Under the pieces are notes generated by a model. It was given only the letters and a program-made list of their open reading frames with translations. It had not been told where the DNA came from and ran no database searches. From Desulfovibrio desulfuricans DSM 642 (GTDB lineage: Bacteria > Desulfobacterota > Desulfovibrionia > Desulfovibrionales > Desulfovibrionaceae), in assembly GCF_000420465.1 (NCBI RefSeq), contig NZ_ATUZ01000017.1, positions 156,775-220,774 of the forward strand: a stretch of DNA of 64,000 nucleotides, written 5' to 3'. A program made the position numbers and the translations under genes. How positions within the stretch are numbered: position 1 is the stretch's first letter; every line of letters begins with the position of its first letter. Positions 7,632 to 16,241 of this stretch are shown here, piece by piece.

Positions 7632-9902
7632 ATGAATTCATCGCGTCGTGACTTTTTACGTTTTTTTGCCATGTCTGCCGCTATGGCGGCGGCCACGGGC
7701 GCAGGCCTGCCAACCCTCGCCCTTGCTGCGGACGATCAGAAACCCGACAAATGGGTCAAGGGAGTATGCCGCTACTGCGGCACTGGCTGCGGGGTGATGG
7801 TGGGCGTTAAAAACGGCAAGGCCGTTGCCATTCAGGGCGACCCCAACAACCACAACGCGGGCCTGCTGTGCCTGAAGGGTTCGCTGCTCATTCCCGTGCT
7901 CAATTCCAAGGAACGCGTCACCCAACCCATGGTGCGGCGTAAAAAGGGCGGCCCTCTTGAGCCTGTGAGCTGGGACGAAGCCCTTGACCTCATGGCCTCA
8001 AAGTTCCGGCACAGCATTGATACGTACGGTGCCAATTCTGTTGCATGGTACGGCTCCGGGCAGTGCCTGACGGAAGAAAGCTATCTCGCCAGCAAGATAT
8101 TCAAGGCTGGCTTCGGTACCAATAACGTGGACGGCAACCCCCGTCTGTGCATGGCTTCGGCTGTGGGCGGCTATACCACCACGTTCGGCAAGGACGAGCC
8201 CATGGGCACCTACGCCGACATAGATCAGGCCACCTGTTTTTTCATCATCGGTTCCAATACCTCAGAGGCGCACCCCGTGCTGTTTCGCCGCATTGCCCGC
8301 CGCAAGCAGGTTGAGCCGGGCATCAAGATCATTGTGGCCGACCCGCGCCGCACCAATACGGCCCGCATAGCCGACATGCACGTGGCCTTTCGCCCCGGCA
8401 CGGATCTGGCCTTCATGCACAGCATGGCCTGGGTCATCATCAATGAGGAGCTGGACAATCCGCGCTTCTGGCAGCGCTATGTGAGCTTTGTGGATGCCGA
8501 GGGCAAACCCTCGGACTTTGAAGGCTACAAGGCCTTTCTGGAAAACTACCGGCCTGAAAAAGTGGCCGAAATCTGCCGCGTCCCCGTAGCGCAGATTTAT
8601 TCGGCGGCCAGAGCCTTTGCCGAATCATCCGCCACCATGAGCCTGTGGTGCATGGGCATCAACCAGCGCGTGCAGGGGGTTTTTGCCAATAACCTCATCC
8701 ACAACCTGCATTTGCTGACCGGGCAGATATGCCGCCCCGGCGCAACGCCGTTTTCGCTCACTGGCCAGCCCAACGCCTGCGGCGGCGTGCGCGATACCGG
8801 CGCGCTCTCGCACCTGCTGCCAGCGGGCCGTGCCATTCCCAATCCCAAGCACCGGGCGGAAATGGAAAAACTCTGGGGCCTGCCGGAAGGGCGCATTTCG
8901 CCCAATCCCGGCTACCACACCGTGGCGATGTTTGAGGCCTTGGGACGGGGTGATGTGAAGTGCATGGTCATTTGCGAGACAAATCCCGCGCACACACTGC
9001 CCAACCTGAACAAGGTGCACAAGGCCATGTCGCACCCGGAATCGTTCATCGTGTGCATTGAGGCCTTCCCCGATGCCGTCACCCTGCAATACGCCGATCT
9101 TGTGCTTGCGCCTTCCTTCTGGTGCGAGCGCGATGGTGTGTATGGCTGCGGCGAGCGGCGTTACTCGCTGACAGAAAAGGCCGTGGATTCGCCCGGTCAG
9201 TGCCGCCCCACGGTGAATACCCTGGTGGAATTCGCCAAGCGCGCAGGCGTTGACCCCAAGCTGGTGAACTTCAAAAACGCCGAGGACGTGTGGAACGAAT
9301 GGCGCATGGTGGCCAAGGGTACCACCTATGATTTCTACGGCATGACGCGTGAACGCCTGCGTAAGGAATCGGGCATCATCTGGCCCTGCCCCTCGGAGGA
9401 TCACCCCGGCACCAATCTGCGCTTTGTGCGCGGGCATGATCCGCTGGTGCCAGCCGATCATCCGGACAAGTTCTTCTTTTACGGCAAGCCGGACGGCAAA
9501 CCCACCATCTTTATGCGGCCCGCCAAGGGTGCTGCGGAAGAGCCGGATGCCGAATACCCGCTGTACCTCACCTCCATGCGTGTGATCGACCACTGGCACA
9601 CTGCGACCATGACGGGCAAGGTGCCGGAACTGCTTAAGGCCAACCCGGCGGCCTTTGTGGAAATCAACGAGCAGGACGCCGCCTCCCTCGGCGTGAAGCA
9701 CGGGGACAACGTGATTCTGGAAACCCGGCGCGACAAAATGGAACTGCCCGCGCGCGTGAGCGATGTGTGCAGGCCGGGGCTTGTGGCTGTGCCGTTTTTT
9801 GATCCCAAAAAACTGGTCAACAAGCTGTTTCTGGACGCCACAGACCCCGGTTCGCGCGAGCCGGAATACAAGATATGCGCCGCGCGGGTACGCAAGGTTT
9901 AA
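7632..9902 (+). CDS. napA: NapA: periplasmic nitrate reductase catalytic subunit (Mo-bis-MGD, [4Fe-4S])
   Basis: NapA reduces nitrate to nitrite in the periplasm. The 756-residue precursor starts with a twin-arginine signal (SRRDFLRFF, residues 3-11) ending near LALAA (about residue 33). The [4Fe-4S] cysteines are C46, C49, C53 and C80 (C-x2-C-x3-C-x26-C), and the molybdenum ligand is C173 in RLCMASAVGG. The length and the motifs fit the monomeric D. desulfuricans enzyme. The ATG at 7632 follows GCGAGG at a good distance and directly opens the Tat signal; the frame runs 24 codons further upstream but without signal features. A 110-base gap separates it from napM. Confidence 0.97.
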   Translation: MNSSRRDFLRFFAMSAAMAAATGAGLPTLALAADDQKPDKWVKGVCRYCGTGCGVMVGVKNGKAVAIQGDPNNHNAGLLCLKGSLLIPVLNSKERVTQPMVRRKKGGPLEPVSWDEALDLMASKFRHSIDTYGANSVAWYGSGQCLTEESYLASKIFKAGFGTNNVDGNPRLCMASAVGGYTTTFGKDEPMGTYADIDQATCFFIIGSNTSEAHPVLFRRIARRKQVEPGIKIIVADPRRTNTARIADMHVAFRPGTDLAFMHSMAWVIINEELDNPRFWQRYVSFVDAEGKPSDFEGYKAFLENYRPEKVAEICRVPVAQIYSAARAFAESSATMSLWCMGINQRVQGVFANNLIHNLHLLTGQICRPGATPFSLTGQPNACGGVRDTGALSHLLPAGRAIPNPKHRAEMEKLWGLPEGRISPNPGYHTVAMFEALGRGDVKCMVICETNPAHTLPNLNKVHKAMSHPESFIVCIEAFPDAVTLQYADLVLAPSFWCERDGVYGCGERRYSLTEKAVDSPGQCRPTVNTLVEFAKRAGVDPKLVNFKNAEDVWNEWRMVAKGTTYDFYGMTRERLRKESGIIWPCPSEDHPGTNLRFVRGHDPLVPADHPDKFFFYGKPDGKPTIFMRPAKGAAEEPDAEYPLYLTSMRVIDHWHTATMTGKVPELLKANPAAFVEINEQDAASLGVKHGDNVILETRRDKMELPARVSDVCRPGLVAVPFFDPKKLVNKLFLDATDPGSREPEYKICAARVRKV

Positions 9903-9980
9903 AATCCGGCGGTCAGCCCCATATGTATGAAATCCCCGTCCGCGTGCTTGGCATGCGGGCGGGGTAACGCGGGAGGAAAT

Positions 9981-10328
9981 ATGGCTATTGCGGGAATAAT
10001 CCTGAGTGCCTCAGCAGCAGCCTGCGCAGGGCTTGAGAAAGCGTTGCGGGGCAGGGATGGCATTCTGGATGTGAAGCGCACGCCGGACGGTGCGGACATT
10101 GGCGGGCTGGTGGTCGTGGTGGAGCAGCCTTCGGGCAAAATCCAGAAGGAACTCATGGCCCTGAGGGAACTGCCGGAGGTGGACGATCTGCATCTGGCCT
10201 TTGCCGATTATGAGGATGATCTGGACGCGCAAGGGCACATGGGCTGCCCTGAGCATGAATCGCGCCGCCATGCGGGCGCGGGCGCGGGTGATGGCGAGAG
10301 CGGGGAACAGGCAGGGGAGACGAAATGA
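9981..10328 (+). CDS. napD: NapD: chaperone for NapA maturation and Tat export
   Basis: NapD is a small cytoplasmic chaperone that binds the NapA twin-arginine signal during cofactor loading. The protein is 115 residues with the NapD pattern: MAIAGIILSAS, DGILDVKRT, GGLVVVVE and LPEVDDLHLAFA. A Gly/Ala/Glu-rich tail of about 35 residues is longer than in many NapD proteins. GGGAGG directly before ATG 9981 decides the start; an in-frame upstream ATG at 9927 has no family similarity. The stop overlaps the napG start (ATGA). Confidence 0.9.
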   Translation: MAIAGIILSASAAACAGLEKALRGRDGILDVKRTPDGADIGGLVVVVEQPSGKIQKELMALRELPEVDDLHLAFADYEDDLDAQGHMGCPEHESRRHAGAGAGDGESGEQAGETK

Positions 10329-10849
10329 GCCTTTTTGTGCCGCCTCTGCGCCCGCCGGGTGCTGTGGATGAAGAAACCTTTTTGCGCAAGTGCGTGCGTT
10401 GCGGCAAGTGCGTGACCGCCTGCCCGCACGAGAGTATTGAACTGGCTGGCGGTCTGGGGCGCTCGCGGCGCACGCCGCAGGTGCGCCCCCGCAGAAAGCC
10501 CTGCTACCTCTGCATGAAATGCCCGCCCGTTTGCCCCACTGGGGCGCTGGACACGGGCGTAAAGGAAATTGCGCGGGCGGGAATGGGGCAGGCATATATT
10601 CTAAAAGACCGTTGCCACAATTACAAAACCGGCACCATGTGCATGACCTGCTATGACCGCTGCCCCCTGCGCGGAACAGCCGTGGTGCTGAGCGGCGGGC
10701 TGGTGCCTGCCATGACCACGGCCTGCGTGGGTTGCGGCATCTGCGACTATATCTGCCCGGTGCAGGCTGTGGAGATTGTTCCCGCTTCATCCCGTTTTGT
10801 GCCGCCGCTGGCGGCCCCCACGGAAAAGGCACCCGGAGGCAAGGCATGA
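10325..10849 (+). CDS. napG: NapG-like ferredoxin with four [4Fe-4S] cluster motifs
   Basis: The protein is 174 residues and carries four cysteine clusters: CVRCGKCVTACP, CYLCMKCPPVCP, the unusual CMTCYDRCP group and CVGCGICDYICP. NapG normally works with membrane NapH to pass quinol electrons to the nitrate reductase. Unlike many NapG proteins it shows no twin-arginine signal, so it may act on the cytoplasmic side or be exported with a partner. Start and stop codons overlap napD and napH by 4 bases each, a tight translational chain. Confidence 0.88.
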   Translation: MSLFVPPLRPPGAVDEETFLRKCVRCGKCVTACPHESIELAGGLGRSRRTPQVRPRRKPCYLCMKCPPVCPTGALDTGVKEIARAGMGQAYILKDRCHNYKTGTMCMTCYDRCPLRGTAVVLSGGLVPAMTTACVGCGICDYICPVQAVEIVPASSRFVPPLAAPTEKAPGGKA

Positions 10850-11682
10850 AGATTCTCGCTTGGGCGCGGCGCGGCGTGCAGGTGCTGGTGGTGGCGGGGC
10901 TGTGCGCGCTGCCGTGGCTCAATGCCGCAGAACTGCGCCAGATCAGCGGCAGTTTTTTTGCGCTGGATTTTTTCGGCATCCCCTTTGCTGATCCGGTTGG
11001 CGCGGCCCAGGTTGTGGCTACAGGTTTTTTGCCCGGCGAGCGTCTGCTGATCGGGGCCTTGATCTCGCTGGCGCTGGCCTTGGTGCTGGGCAGAGTTTTT
11101 TGCTCGTGGATATGCCCCTACGGATTTTTTTCCGAGCTGGCGCACTGGCTGCGTGGACGGCAAGGCGGCGCGCACATGAAGGAATACCGCGCATTTGCGG
11201 GCAAGGCTCTGCTGCTGGGGGCAGGGCTTGCGGCGGCACTGGTGGCTGGTTTTCCGGCAATGGGCATTGTTTCGCTGCCGGGCGAGCTATCGCTCCTGCC
11301 CATGCTTGTATGGCAGGGTGGGGACTTCTGGCTTTTACTTGGTGCGGTGGCTGTGCCGCTGGCAGCGCTGATACTGGAGCTTGCGGTTGGCAAAAGGCTG
11401 TGGTGCCGGTTTGTGTGCCCGCAGTCGGTACTGCTTGGTGCTGCGGCCCAATGCCTGCCCGCCAAGGTTCCGGGCCTGTGCATCGGCTGGCAGGCGGCAA
11501 ACTGCACCTGCAAGGGCAAGGCTCCCTGCCAGCAGGCCTGCTCGCTTGAGCTGAATCCGCGCCGCAAGGGCGGCCCAGACCGCAGGGACTGTACAAATTG
11601 CGGCGACTGCGTCAATACCTGCGCGAGCTACGGCAAGGCGCTGGAGTGGCGGGGGATGGGGTATAGGGTACGTAGAGACTAG
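10846..11682 (+). CDS. napH: NapH: polytopic membrane iron-sulfur quinol dehydrogenase subunit
   Basis: NapH is 278 residues with four or five membrane segments. Two conserved Cys motifs face the membrane edge (CSWICPYGFFSE near residue 87 and CRFVCPQSVLL near 185), and there is a C-terminal cytoplasmic ferredoxin-like part (CTNCGDCVNTCASYGK). It takes electrons from menaquinol to NapG. ATG 10846 has GGAGG 8 bases upstream and overlaps the napG stop. It ends the nap operon; no clear hairpin terminator follows within 100 bases. napB, napF and napE are absent. Confidence 0.9.
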   Translation: MKILAWARRGVQVLVVAGLCALPWLNAAELRQISGSFFALDFFGIPFADPVGAAQVVATGFLPGERLLIGALISLALALVLGRVFCSWICPYGFFSELAHWLRGRQGGAHMKEYRAFAGKALLLGAGLAAALVAGFPAMGIVSLPGELSLLPMLVWQGGDFWLLLGAVAVPLAALILELAVGKRLWCRFVCPQSVLLGAAAQCLPAKVPGLCIGWQAANCTCKGKAPCQQACSLELNPRRKGGPDRRDCTNCGDCVNTCASYGKALEWRGMGYRVRRD

Positions 11683-12020
11683 ATAAAAAGTTCGCCCCCT
11701 ATTATTTCTTCAAATGGTTTTGCTACCACTCCATCGCCGGGTAGAGGGGGCAGTCCTTTGTCTGGCACTTATAAGCCCTTGACGTTTGGTTAAAACACGC
11801 CACAATATTGACGTGAGTAAACGGGTATAAAGAAGGGTTTTTCTTTAAGGTGTGATTAATTTGTGGGACATGCCCCCCCCCGGATTTCTCCCTGTCCCCG
11901 TTTTGATAGGCCATTGCCTCTGATTACCCAACATGAGCAGCGGGGGCAACAACGCTATTGGATATATGTTGTCTAATGGTTTTTTTATCTTATATTGTAT
12001 AAAAATTAAGGGAGTTACGC
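11683..12020. other. 338-base intergenic region between napH and the Mrr gene
   Basis: The region is clearly AT-richer than the surrounding genes, carries a run of nine C at about 11873-11881, and shows no reading frame of note. It fits the left flank of an acquired segment. Its only supported element is a weak promoter near its right end. Confidence 0.5.
11969..11996 (+). promoter_or_regulatory. possible sigma-70 promoter of the Mrr gene
   Basis: TTGTCT (11969-11974), a 16-base spacer and TATATT (11991-11996) lie just ahead of the GTG start at 12021. The match is moderate and the setting is AT-rich, so this is tentative. Confidence 0.35.
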
Positions 12021-12935
12021 GTGGCTCTGATAAGCGTTCAACGTATAGGAGAACTAATTCAAGCGCTCTTCCGCATTCTTGAGAAAGAGCCGGATGGAAT
12101 GAAGGCAAGGGAAGCCCTTGCAGCTTTGGCTGGCGCCGTGCCTCTCACTGAATACGAAGCTGGGAGCTATGAAAGTGGGCGACGATTTGAAAAGATCGTG
12201 CGTTTCGCAACAGTAGACACCGTGCGTGCTGGTTGGCTCATCAAAGATGGCGGTATATGGACGCTCACGGCATCAGGTGCAGATGCCTTGAGAAAATTTA
12301 AGGATCCAGCAGCGTTTTATCAAGAAGCCTCGCGCCGCTACAGGCTCTGGCACAAGCAGCACAAAGGAACACTATCGCCTAGCCCTGTTGTGGCAGACGA
12401 GCCGGTGGACGGCTTGGAAGGTGAAGATCAGAGCGAAAAAAGTGTAAGTGTTTCTTATGAGGAAGCTAGAGAGCAAGCTCAGGAGCAAATTGATTCCTTC
12501 CTCCACTCCATGGAGCCATATGAATTTCAGAAGCTTGTGGGAGAGCTGCTCAAAGCTATTGGTTACCATGTGACCTGGATTGCACCCCCCGGTAAGGACG
12601 GTGGCGTAGATATTTTGGCTTATACCGATCCTCTTGGGACGCAAGGTCCAAGGATCAAGGTGCAGGTTAAACAACAGCAAAAAGCTGTTACAGAGCCAGA
12701 TTTAAAATCTTTTATGGCCAATATCGGTCAGCATGACAGTGGCATTTTCTTTTGTACTGGTGGATTCACTCGCGATGCTGAAAATTACGCGCGCAGCCAA
12801 GAGAGCAAAAGGATTATGCTTATTGATAGTGCTAAGCTGGTACAACTCTGGACAGACAATATTCCCCGCCTCACCGATCAGGCTTGGCAGAGATTGCCGC
12901 TAACTCCCATTTATTTTTTGACTCCTGAAGGATAG
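12021..12935 (+). CDS. mrr: Mrr-type restriction endonuclease
   Basis: The 304-residue protein has an N-terminal winged-helix Mrr_N-like domain (about residues 5-95) and a charged linker. The C-terminal Mrr catalytic domain (about 155-285) shows the PD-(D/E)xK core as GKDGGVDILAY (Asp197) and IKVQVKQQ (Gln216-Val-Lys218). Mrr proteins cut modified DNA, usually methylated. The start is GTG at 12021 behind GGAG at 12010-12014. Base composition and codon choice are AT-richer than in the neighbours, no methyltransferase is near, and tRNA-Leu lies 140 bases away. All of this suits a horizontally acquired defence gene, but that is inference. Confidence 0.88.
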   Translation: MALISVQRIGELIQALFRILEKEPDGMKAREALAALAGAVPLTEYEAGSYESGRRFEKIVRFATVDTVRAGWLIKDGGIWTLTASGADALRKFKDPAAFYQEASRRYRLWHKQHKGTLSPSPVVADEPVDGLEGEDQSEKSVSVSYEEAREQAQEQIDSFLHSMEPYEFQKLVGELLKAIGYHVTWIAPPGKDGGVDILAYTDPLGTQGPRIKVQVKQQQKAVTEPDLKSFMANIGQHDSGIFFCTGGFTRDAENYARSQESKRIMLIDSAKLVQLWTDNIPRLTDQAWQRLPLTPIYFLTPEG

Positions 12936-13011
12936 GCTGGGCATTCTCCGCGCCTATCGTGTCGCAGCAAAGGAACACAGATTGGAAGGGCCATGCGGCT
13001 AGCATGTGGAC

Positions 13012-13059
13012 CAAAAAGTCAAATTCCCGGATTCGCCATTTTGACGAATCCGGGAATTT
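13012..13059 (-). terminator. intrinsic terminator of tRNA-Leu
   Basis: A perfect 15-base inverted repeat (13021-13035 and 13045-13059) with a 9-base loop lies 12 bases beyond the tRNA 3' end. On the minus strand it is followed by GACTTTTTGG, so it should stop the tRNA transcript. Confidence 0.85.
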
Positions 13060-13071
13060 CCTTGATATTCA

Positions 13072-13157
13072 TGGTACCCGGAGCGGGACTTGAACCCGCA
13101 CAGCCTTGCGGCCGAGGGATTTTAAGTCCCTTGTGTCTACCATTCCACCATCCGGGC
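13072..13157 (-). tRNA. tRNA-Leu (anticodon UAA)
   Basis: The minus strand reads as an 86-base class II tRNA. The acceptor strand is GCCCGGA, paired with TCCGGGT through a G-U first pair, and the CCA is genome-encoded (13072-13074). The D arm has GGTGGAATGGTAGACAC, the anticodon loop CTTAAAA gives anticodon TAA, and there is a long variable arm and a TTCAAGTCC T-loop. An intrinsic terminator follows. A restriction gene sits at its 3' side, a common insertion site for mobile DNA. Confidence 0.95.
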
Positions 13158-13188
13158 ATGTATTGCGCGTGGCAAGCGGCGAGAGCCG

Positions 13189-13629
13189 CTATGATCTGTT
13201 TGCGTCCGGTTCTTCCCCGGCCATGTCCTGCGGGCTGGAGCCTGCGATGCGCCATGTTTTGAGGCCGTTTGGCGGGTCTTCGGGAACAGGGCGTTCCTCT
13301 TCCTGCCATTCGCCGGGCCGCAGCCAGAAAACGTGCATGGATTCAAAATTCTTGTCCAGGCACAGCAGTCTGCCGTGCACACCCTGCGGCAGCAGGGCCG
13401 CAATTTCGAGCGCAATTTTGCGGTACACATACAGTCTGTGCGCTTCAAAAACGCACTGGAACATGAGCGCATCGCCCAGGGGCGTAAAGTCCAGATGGGC
13501 CGCCCCGGCCCGCTGGAGCAACTGCTCAACCTCGCGGGTCAGTTCTTCCTCCACTTCAAGCAGGGCCTCGTATGTGAGGCTGTCGTCATAGCTGAAGTGG
13601 GCAAAAAGTTCGCTGCGGTTTTTGTCCAT
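13189..13629 (-). CDS. conserved hypothetical protein
   Basis: This 146-residue soluble protein begins [16 protein letters not shown] and has a predicted alpha/beta core: acidic helix [49 protein letters not shown] and [14 protein letters not shown]. The C-terminal 35 residues are charged and look disordered. I do not recognise a family. No strong ribosome site is visible before ATG 13629, and the frame remains open upstream into the divergent pgpA region, so the start is uncertain. The stop lies within a small hairpin (13174-13190). The gene is divergent from pgpA, and tRNA-Leu follows on the same strand. Confidence 0.65.
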   Translation of the reverse strand: MDKNRSELFAHFSYDDSLTYEALLEVEEELTREVEQLLQRAGAAHLDFTPLGDALMFQCVFEAHRLYVYRKIALEIAALLPQGVHGRLLCLDKNFESMHVFWLRPGEWQEEERPVPEDPPNGLKTWRIAGSSPQDMAGEEPDANRS

Positions 13630-13751
13630 GGGCTTGCATATACGGCAAAGAAGCCCTTTAGGCAATAATTGCGCGTGGATGTCTTCAGTGCTGGTCTTGC
13701 GGGCTCTTTGGGCGTAAGGTGCACAAAAAACACGCACATAGCGGAGGCCGC

Positions 13752-14222
13752 ATGAGTTTTTTTGACAAGCTGATTCTGTCGTTTTGCCGTATGGGCGTTG
13801 CCGGGCTTGACCCCAAGGCCCCGGGCACATGGGGCACCGCCATAGCCTGCCTGCTGGCGCCGTATATTTTTCTGCCCCTGTCCCTTCCGTGGCGGGCCGT
13901 GCTGCTGGTCGTGATTTTTGTGGTCGGCGGCCTGGCCTCCACGCGCGCCGAGCATTTGCTTGAGCGCAAAGACCCCGGCGAGGTGGTCATCGACGAGTTG
14001 GTAGGGGTGTGGCTTGTGCTGCTGCCTTTTGAAAGCCCCAGTTTCTGGCTGGTGCTGGCGGCTTTTGCCTTTTTCCGGCTGTTCGACATCTGCAAGCCGT
14101 GGCCCGTGCGGGCTTCTGAAAACTGGCTGCCCGCAGGGTTTGGCATCATGATTGATGATGTTGTGGCTGGCGTGTGGGCCTTGCTGTGCGTGGCTCTGCT
14201 GCGTGTACTGGGCCTTGTGTAG
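13752..14222 (+). CDS. pgpA: phosphatidylglycerophosphatase A
   Basis: PgpA removes phosphate from phosphatidylglycerophosphate to make phosphatidylglycerol at the inner membrane. The 156-residue protein shows the family signature GLDPKAPGTWGT near the N-terminus, the acidic motif DPGEVVIDELVG, the FRLFDICKPWP segment and IMIDDVVAG at the end, with three or four membrane segments. GGAGG at 13742-13746 places the start at ATG 13752 rather than the upstream ATG 13719. Confidence 0.92.
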   Translation: MSFFDKLILSFCRMGVAGLDPKAPGTWGTAIACLLAPYIFLPLSLPWRAVLLVVIFVVGGLASTRAEHLLERKDPGEVVIDELVGVWLVLLPFESPSFWLVLAAFAFFRLFDICKPWPVRASENWLPAGFGIMIDDVVAGVWALLCVALLRVLGLV

Positions 14223-14323
14223 GCCGCGAGGGCAGGGCCACAGATAGGCGGAAAGCTGCAAGGGGGCGCGGCCAATGGCGCAAAAGGCCACTCTGGTGGC
14301 GGAAAAAGCCGCCGCGCCCGCAG

Positions 14324-14542
14324 CTACTTCATGCGGTAGGTGATGCGCCCGCGGGTGAGGTCGTAAGGGGAAAGCTCCACCTTGACGCGGTCGCCGGGCA
14401 GAATGCGGATGTAAAACTTGCGCATCTTGCCGGAAATGTGGGCCAGAACTTCGTGGCCGTTCTCCAGTTCCACACGGAACATGGCGTTGGGCAGAGCTTC
14501 CTGCACCACGCCGTCTACTTCGATTGATCCTTCCTTGGCCAT
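14324..14542 (-). CDS. infA: translation initiation factor IF-1
   Basis: This is a 72-residue single OB-fold (S1-type) protein with the full IF-1 pattern: [36 protein letters not shown] core, and [16 protein letters not shown] ending in YRMK. It binds the A site of the 30S subunit during initiation. The length is exactly that of the family. It lies alone, convergent with pgpA and downstream of lgt on the same strand. Confidence 0.97.
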   Translation of the reverse strand: MAKEGSIEVDGVVQEALPNAMFRVELENGHEVLAHISGKMRKFYIRILPGDRVKVELSPYDLTRGRITYRMK

Positions 14543-14678
14543 GAGTACTCCAAAATATAATGTGGATAAACGCCGGTCAGCTTCACAAAAAAGCGGGGCG
14601 CTGTCAACACGCCGGTGCCCCTGCTCGGGGGATAATCGGCGCGCAAACAGCGCCCGCTGTCACTGCACGGGTTGAAAG

Positions 14679-15524
14679 TTATTTCTTGCGTCCCTTGGGC
14701 GATTTGCCACCGGGGCGGGATTTGTTCTCCACAGGGGGCACGTGGGGGGCAAGCACCGGGGCCTTGCGGCACACCAGCCACAGGCCCGCCAGTATGAGCG
14801 GCACGCAGAGCAGCTGGCCCATTGTCAGCCAGCCAAAGGCCAGATAGCCAAGCTGCACGTCAGGCATGCGCACAAATTCCACGGCAAAGCGGAACACGCC
14901 GTAGCCCAGGGCGAACAGGCCTGAGACCGCCCCCGTCTTTCTTGGTTTGGAAGAAAAAATCCACACCATGAAAAAGAGCACAAGCCCTTCAAGCGCAGCC
15001 TCGTAAAGCTGCGATGGATGGCGCGGATTAGGCCCGGCACCGGGAAACACAATGGCCCACGGCACATCGCTGACCTTGCCCCACAACTCGCCGTTGATGA
15101 AGTTGCCGAGCCGTCCGAAAAAGAGACCCTGCGGCACCAGCGGGGTGATGAAGTCAGAAACTTCCAGAAACGACCTTCCCCGCGAGCGGGCAAAATACCA
15201 GAATGCGCCAAGCACGCCCAGCAGCCCGCCATGAAAGGACATGCCGCCGTTCCAGATGCGCAGAATCTCCATGGGGTCGCTTATGTAGACAGGCAGGTCA
15301 TAAAACAGCACGTAACCGATTCTGCCGCCCAGGATGATGCCGATCATCACGCAGGTCAGCAGGTCGTCCACATCGGGGGCTGTCCAGCCGGAGCCGGGGC
15401 GCGAGGCGCGCCAGCGGCCAAGAGCCCAGCCAAGACCAAAGCCCGCCAGATACATAAGCCCATACCAGCGCAGTTGCAGACTGCCGATGGAAAGGGCTAC
15501 GGGGTCGATTTGAGAGAGGTTCAT
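14679..15524 (-). CDS. lgt: prolipoprotein diacylglyceryl transferase
   Basis: Lgt transfers diacylglycerol from phosphatidylglycerol to the lipobox cysteine of prelipoproteins at the inner membrane. The 281-residue protein has about seven membrane segments and the family motifs [18 protein letters not shown] and [13 protein letters not shown]. The C-terminal 30 residues are basic. The start ATG overlaps the moaC stop (ATGA at 15521-15524), so the two are coupled. Likely substrates in the window include the lipoprotein at 17454-17792 and MltD. Confidence 0.95.
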   Translation of the reverse strand: MNLSQIDPVALSIGSLQLRWYGLMYLAGFGLGWALGRWRASRPGSGWTAPDVDDLLTCVMIGIILGGRIGYVLFYDLPVYISDPMEILRIWNGGMSFHGGLLGVLGAFWYFARSRGRSFLEVSDFITPLVPQGLFFGRLGNFINGELWGKVSDVPWAIVFPGAGPNPRHPSQLYEAALEGLVLFFMVWIFSSKPRKTGAVSGLFALGYGVFRFAVEFVRMPDVQLGYLAFGWLTMGQLLCVPLILAGLWLVCRKAPVLAPHVPPVENKSRPGGKSPKGRKK

Positions 15525-16012
15525 GCGTCAATATCCGAGGCGTTGAATTCGCCGCTTTTGCCGCCGCGTTTGTGCAGCAGGCGCACACGGCTGATGACGA
15601 TATCCCGTTGCACGGCCTTGCACATGTCGTAAATGGTGGCCGCTGCGGTCTGGGCCGCAACAATGGCTTCCATTTCCACGCCAGTGGGGCCGACCGTGCG
15701 GGTTTCCGCTTCAATACGCACCGTGGGCGGCATTTCTGTTACGGTAAAGCGCACGTCCACATAGGTGAGGTTGAGGGGATGGCACATGGGGATAAGCTCG
15801 CCGGTGCGTTTGGCAGCCATGATGCCGCCAATCTTGGCGCAGGTGAGCACATCGCCCTTGGGCAGGGCGTTTTTGATCAGTAGTTCCATGGTGGCCGGGG
15901 CCAGTTCCACCACAGCTTCAGCAATGGCTACGCGTTCTGTAGGCGTTTTTGCGCCCACATCCACCATGGTTACGTTGCCCTGGCTGTCGAGATGCGTAAA
16001 GTTGTCGTTCAT
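15521..16012 (-). CDS. moaC: cyclic pyranopterin monophosphate synthase MoaC
   Basis: MoaC closes the cyclic pyranopterin ring in the first stage of molybdenum cofactor synthesis. The 163-residue protein has the conserved [14 protein letters not shown] start, the active-site stretch [13 protein letters not shown], and PTGVEMEA followed by DMCKAVQRD. The start ATG 16012 is preceded by GAGG, and the longer frame upstream has no similarity. It serves molybdoenzymes such as NapA. It is coupled to lgt, an unrelated gene. Confidence 0.95.
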   Translation of the reverse strand: MNDNFTHLDSQGNVTMVDVGAKTPTERVAIAEAVVELAPATMELLIKNALPKGDVLTCAKIGGIMAAKRTGELIPMCHPLNLTYVDVRFTVTEMPPTVRIEAETRTVGPTGVEMEAIVAAQTAAATIYDMCKAVQRDIVISRVRLLHKRGGKSGEFNASDIDA

Positions 16013-16241
16013 TGATACCTCAAAAAATTCCCGCAGCACGGGCTGCCGGGATGTTGTTTCAAATATGCGTTCCGTATGTCGTGCTCGAAAAACGCAACAC
16101 TCGGGAGCAACTGTTGATGCTATCCCAAAAAACAATGGGAGTCATTGCGCTTGTAATCGCGCTGCCCGCCGCAGTTTTCCGGATGGAGAATATTCCGGCT
16201 GGGCATTGAGCCGTGTAAGCAACGGGCCGGACAACAGAGGC

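Noticed and set aside
16013..16241. molybdenum cofactor riboswitch upstream of moaC
   Set aside because: The conserved motif was not found; only a short TCCCA/TGGGA hairpin is present.
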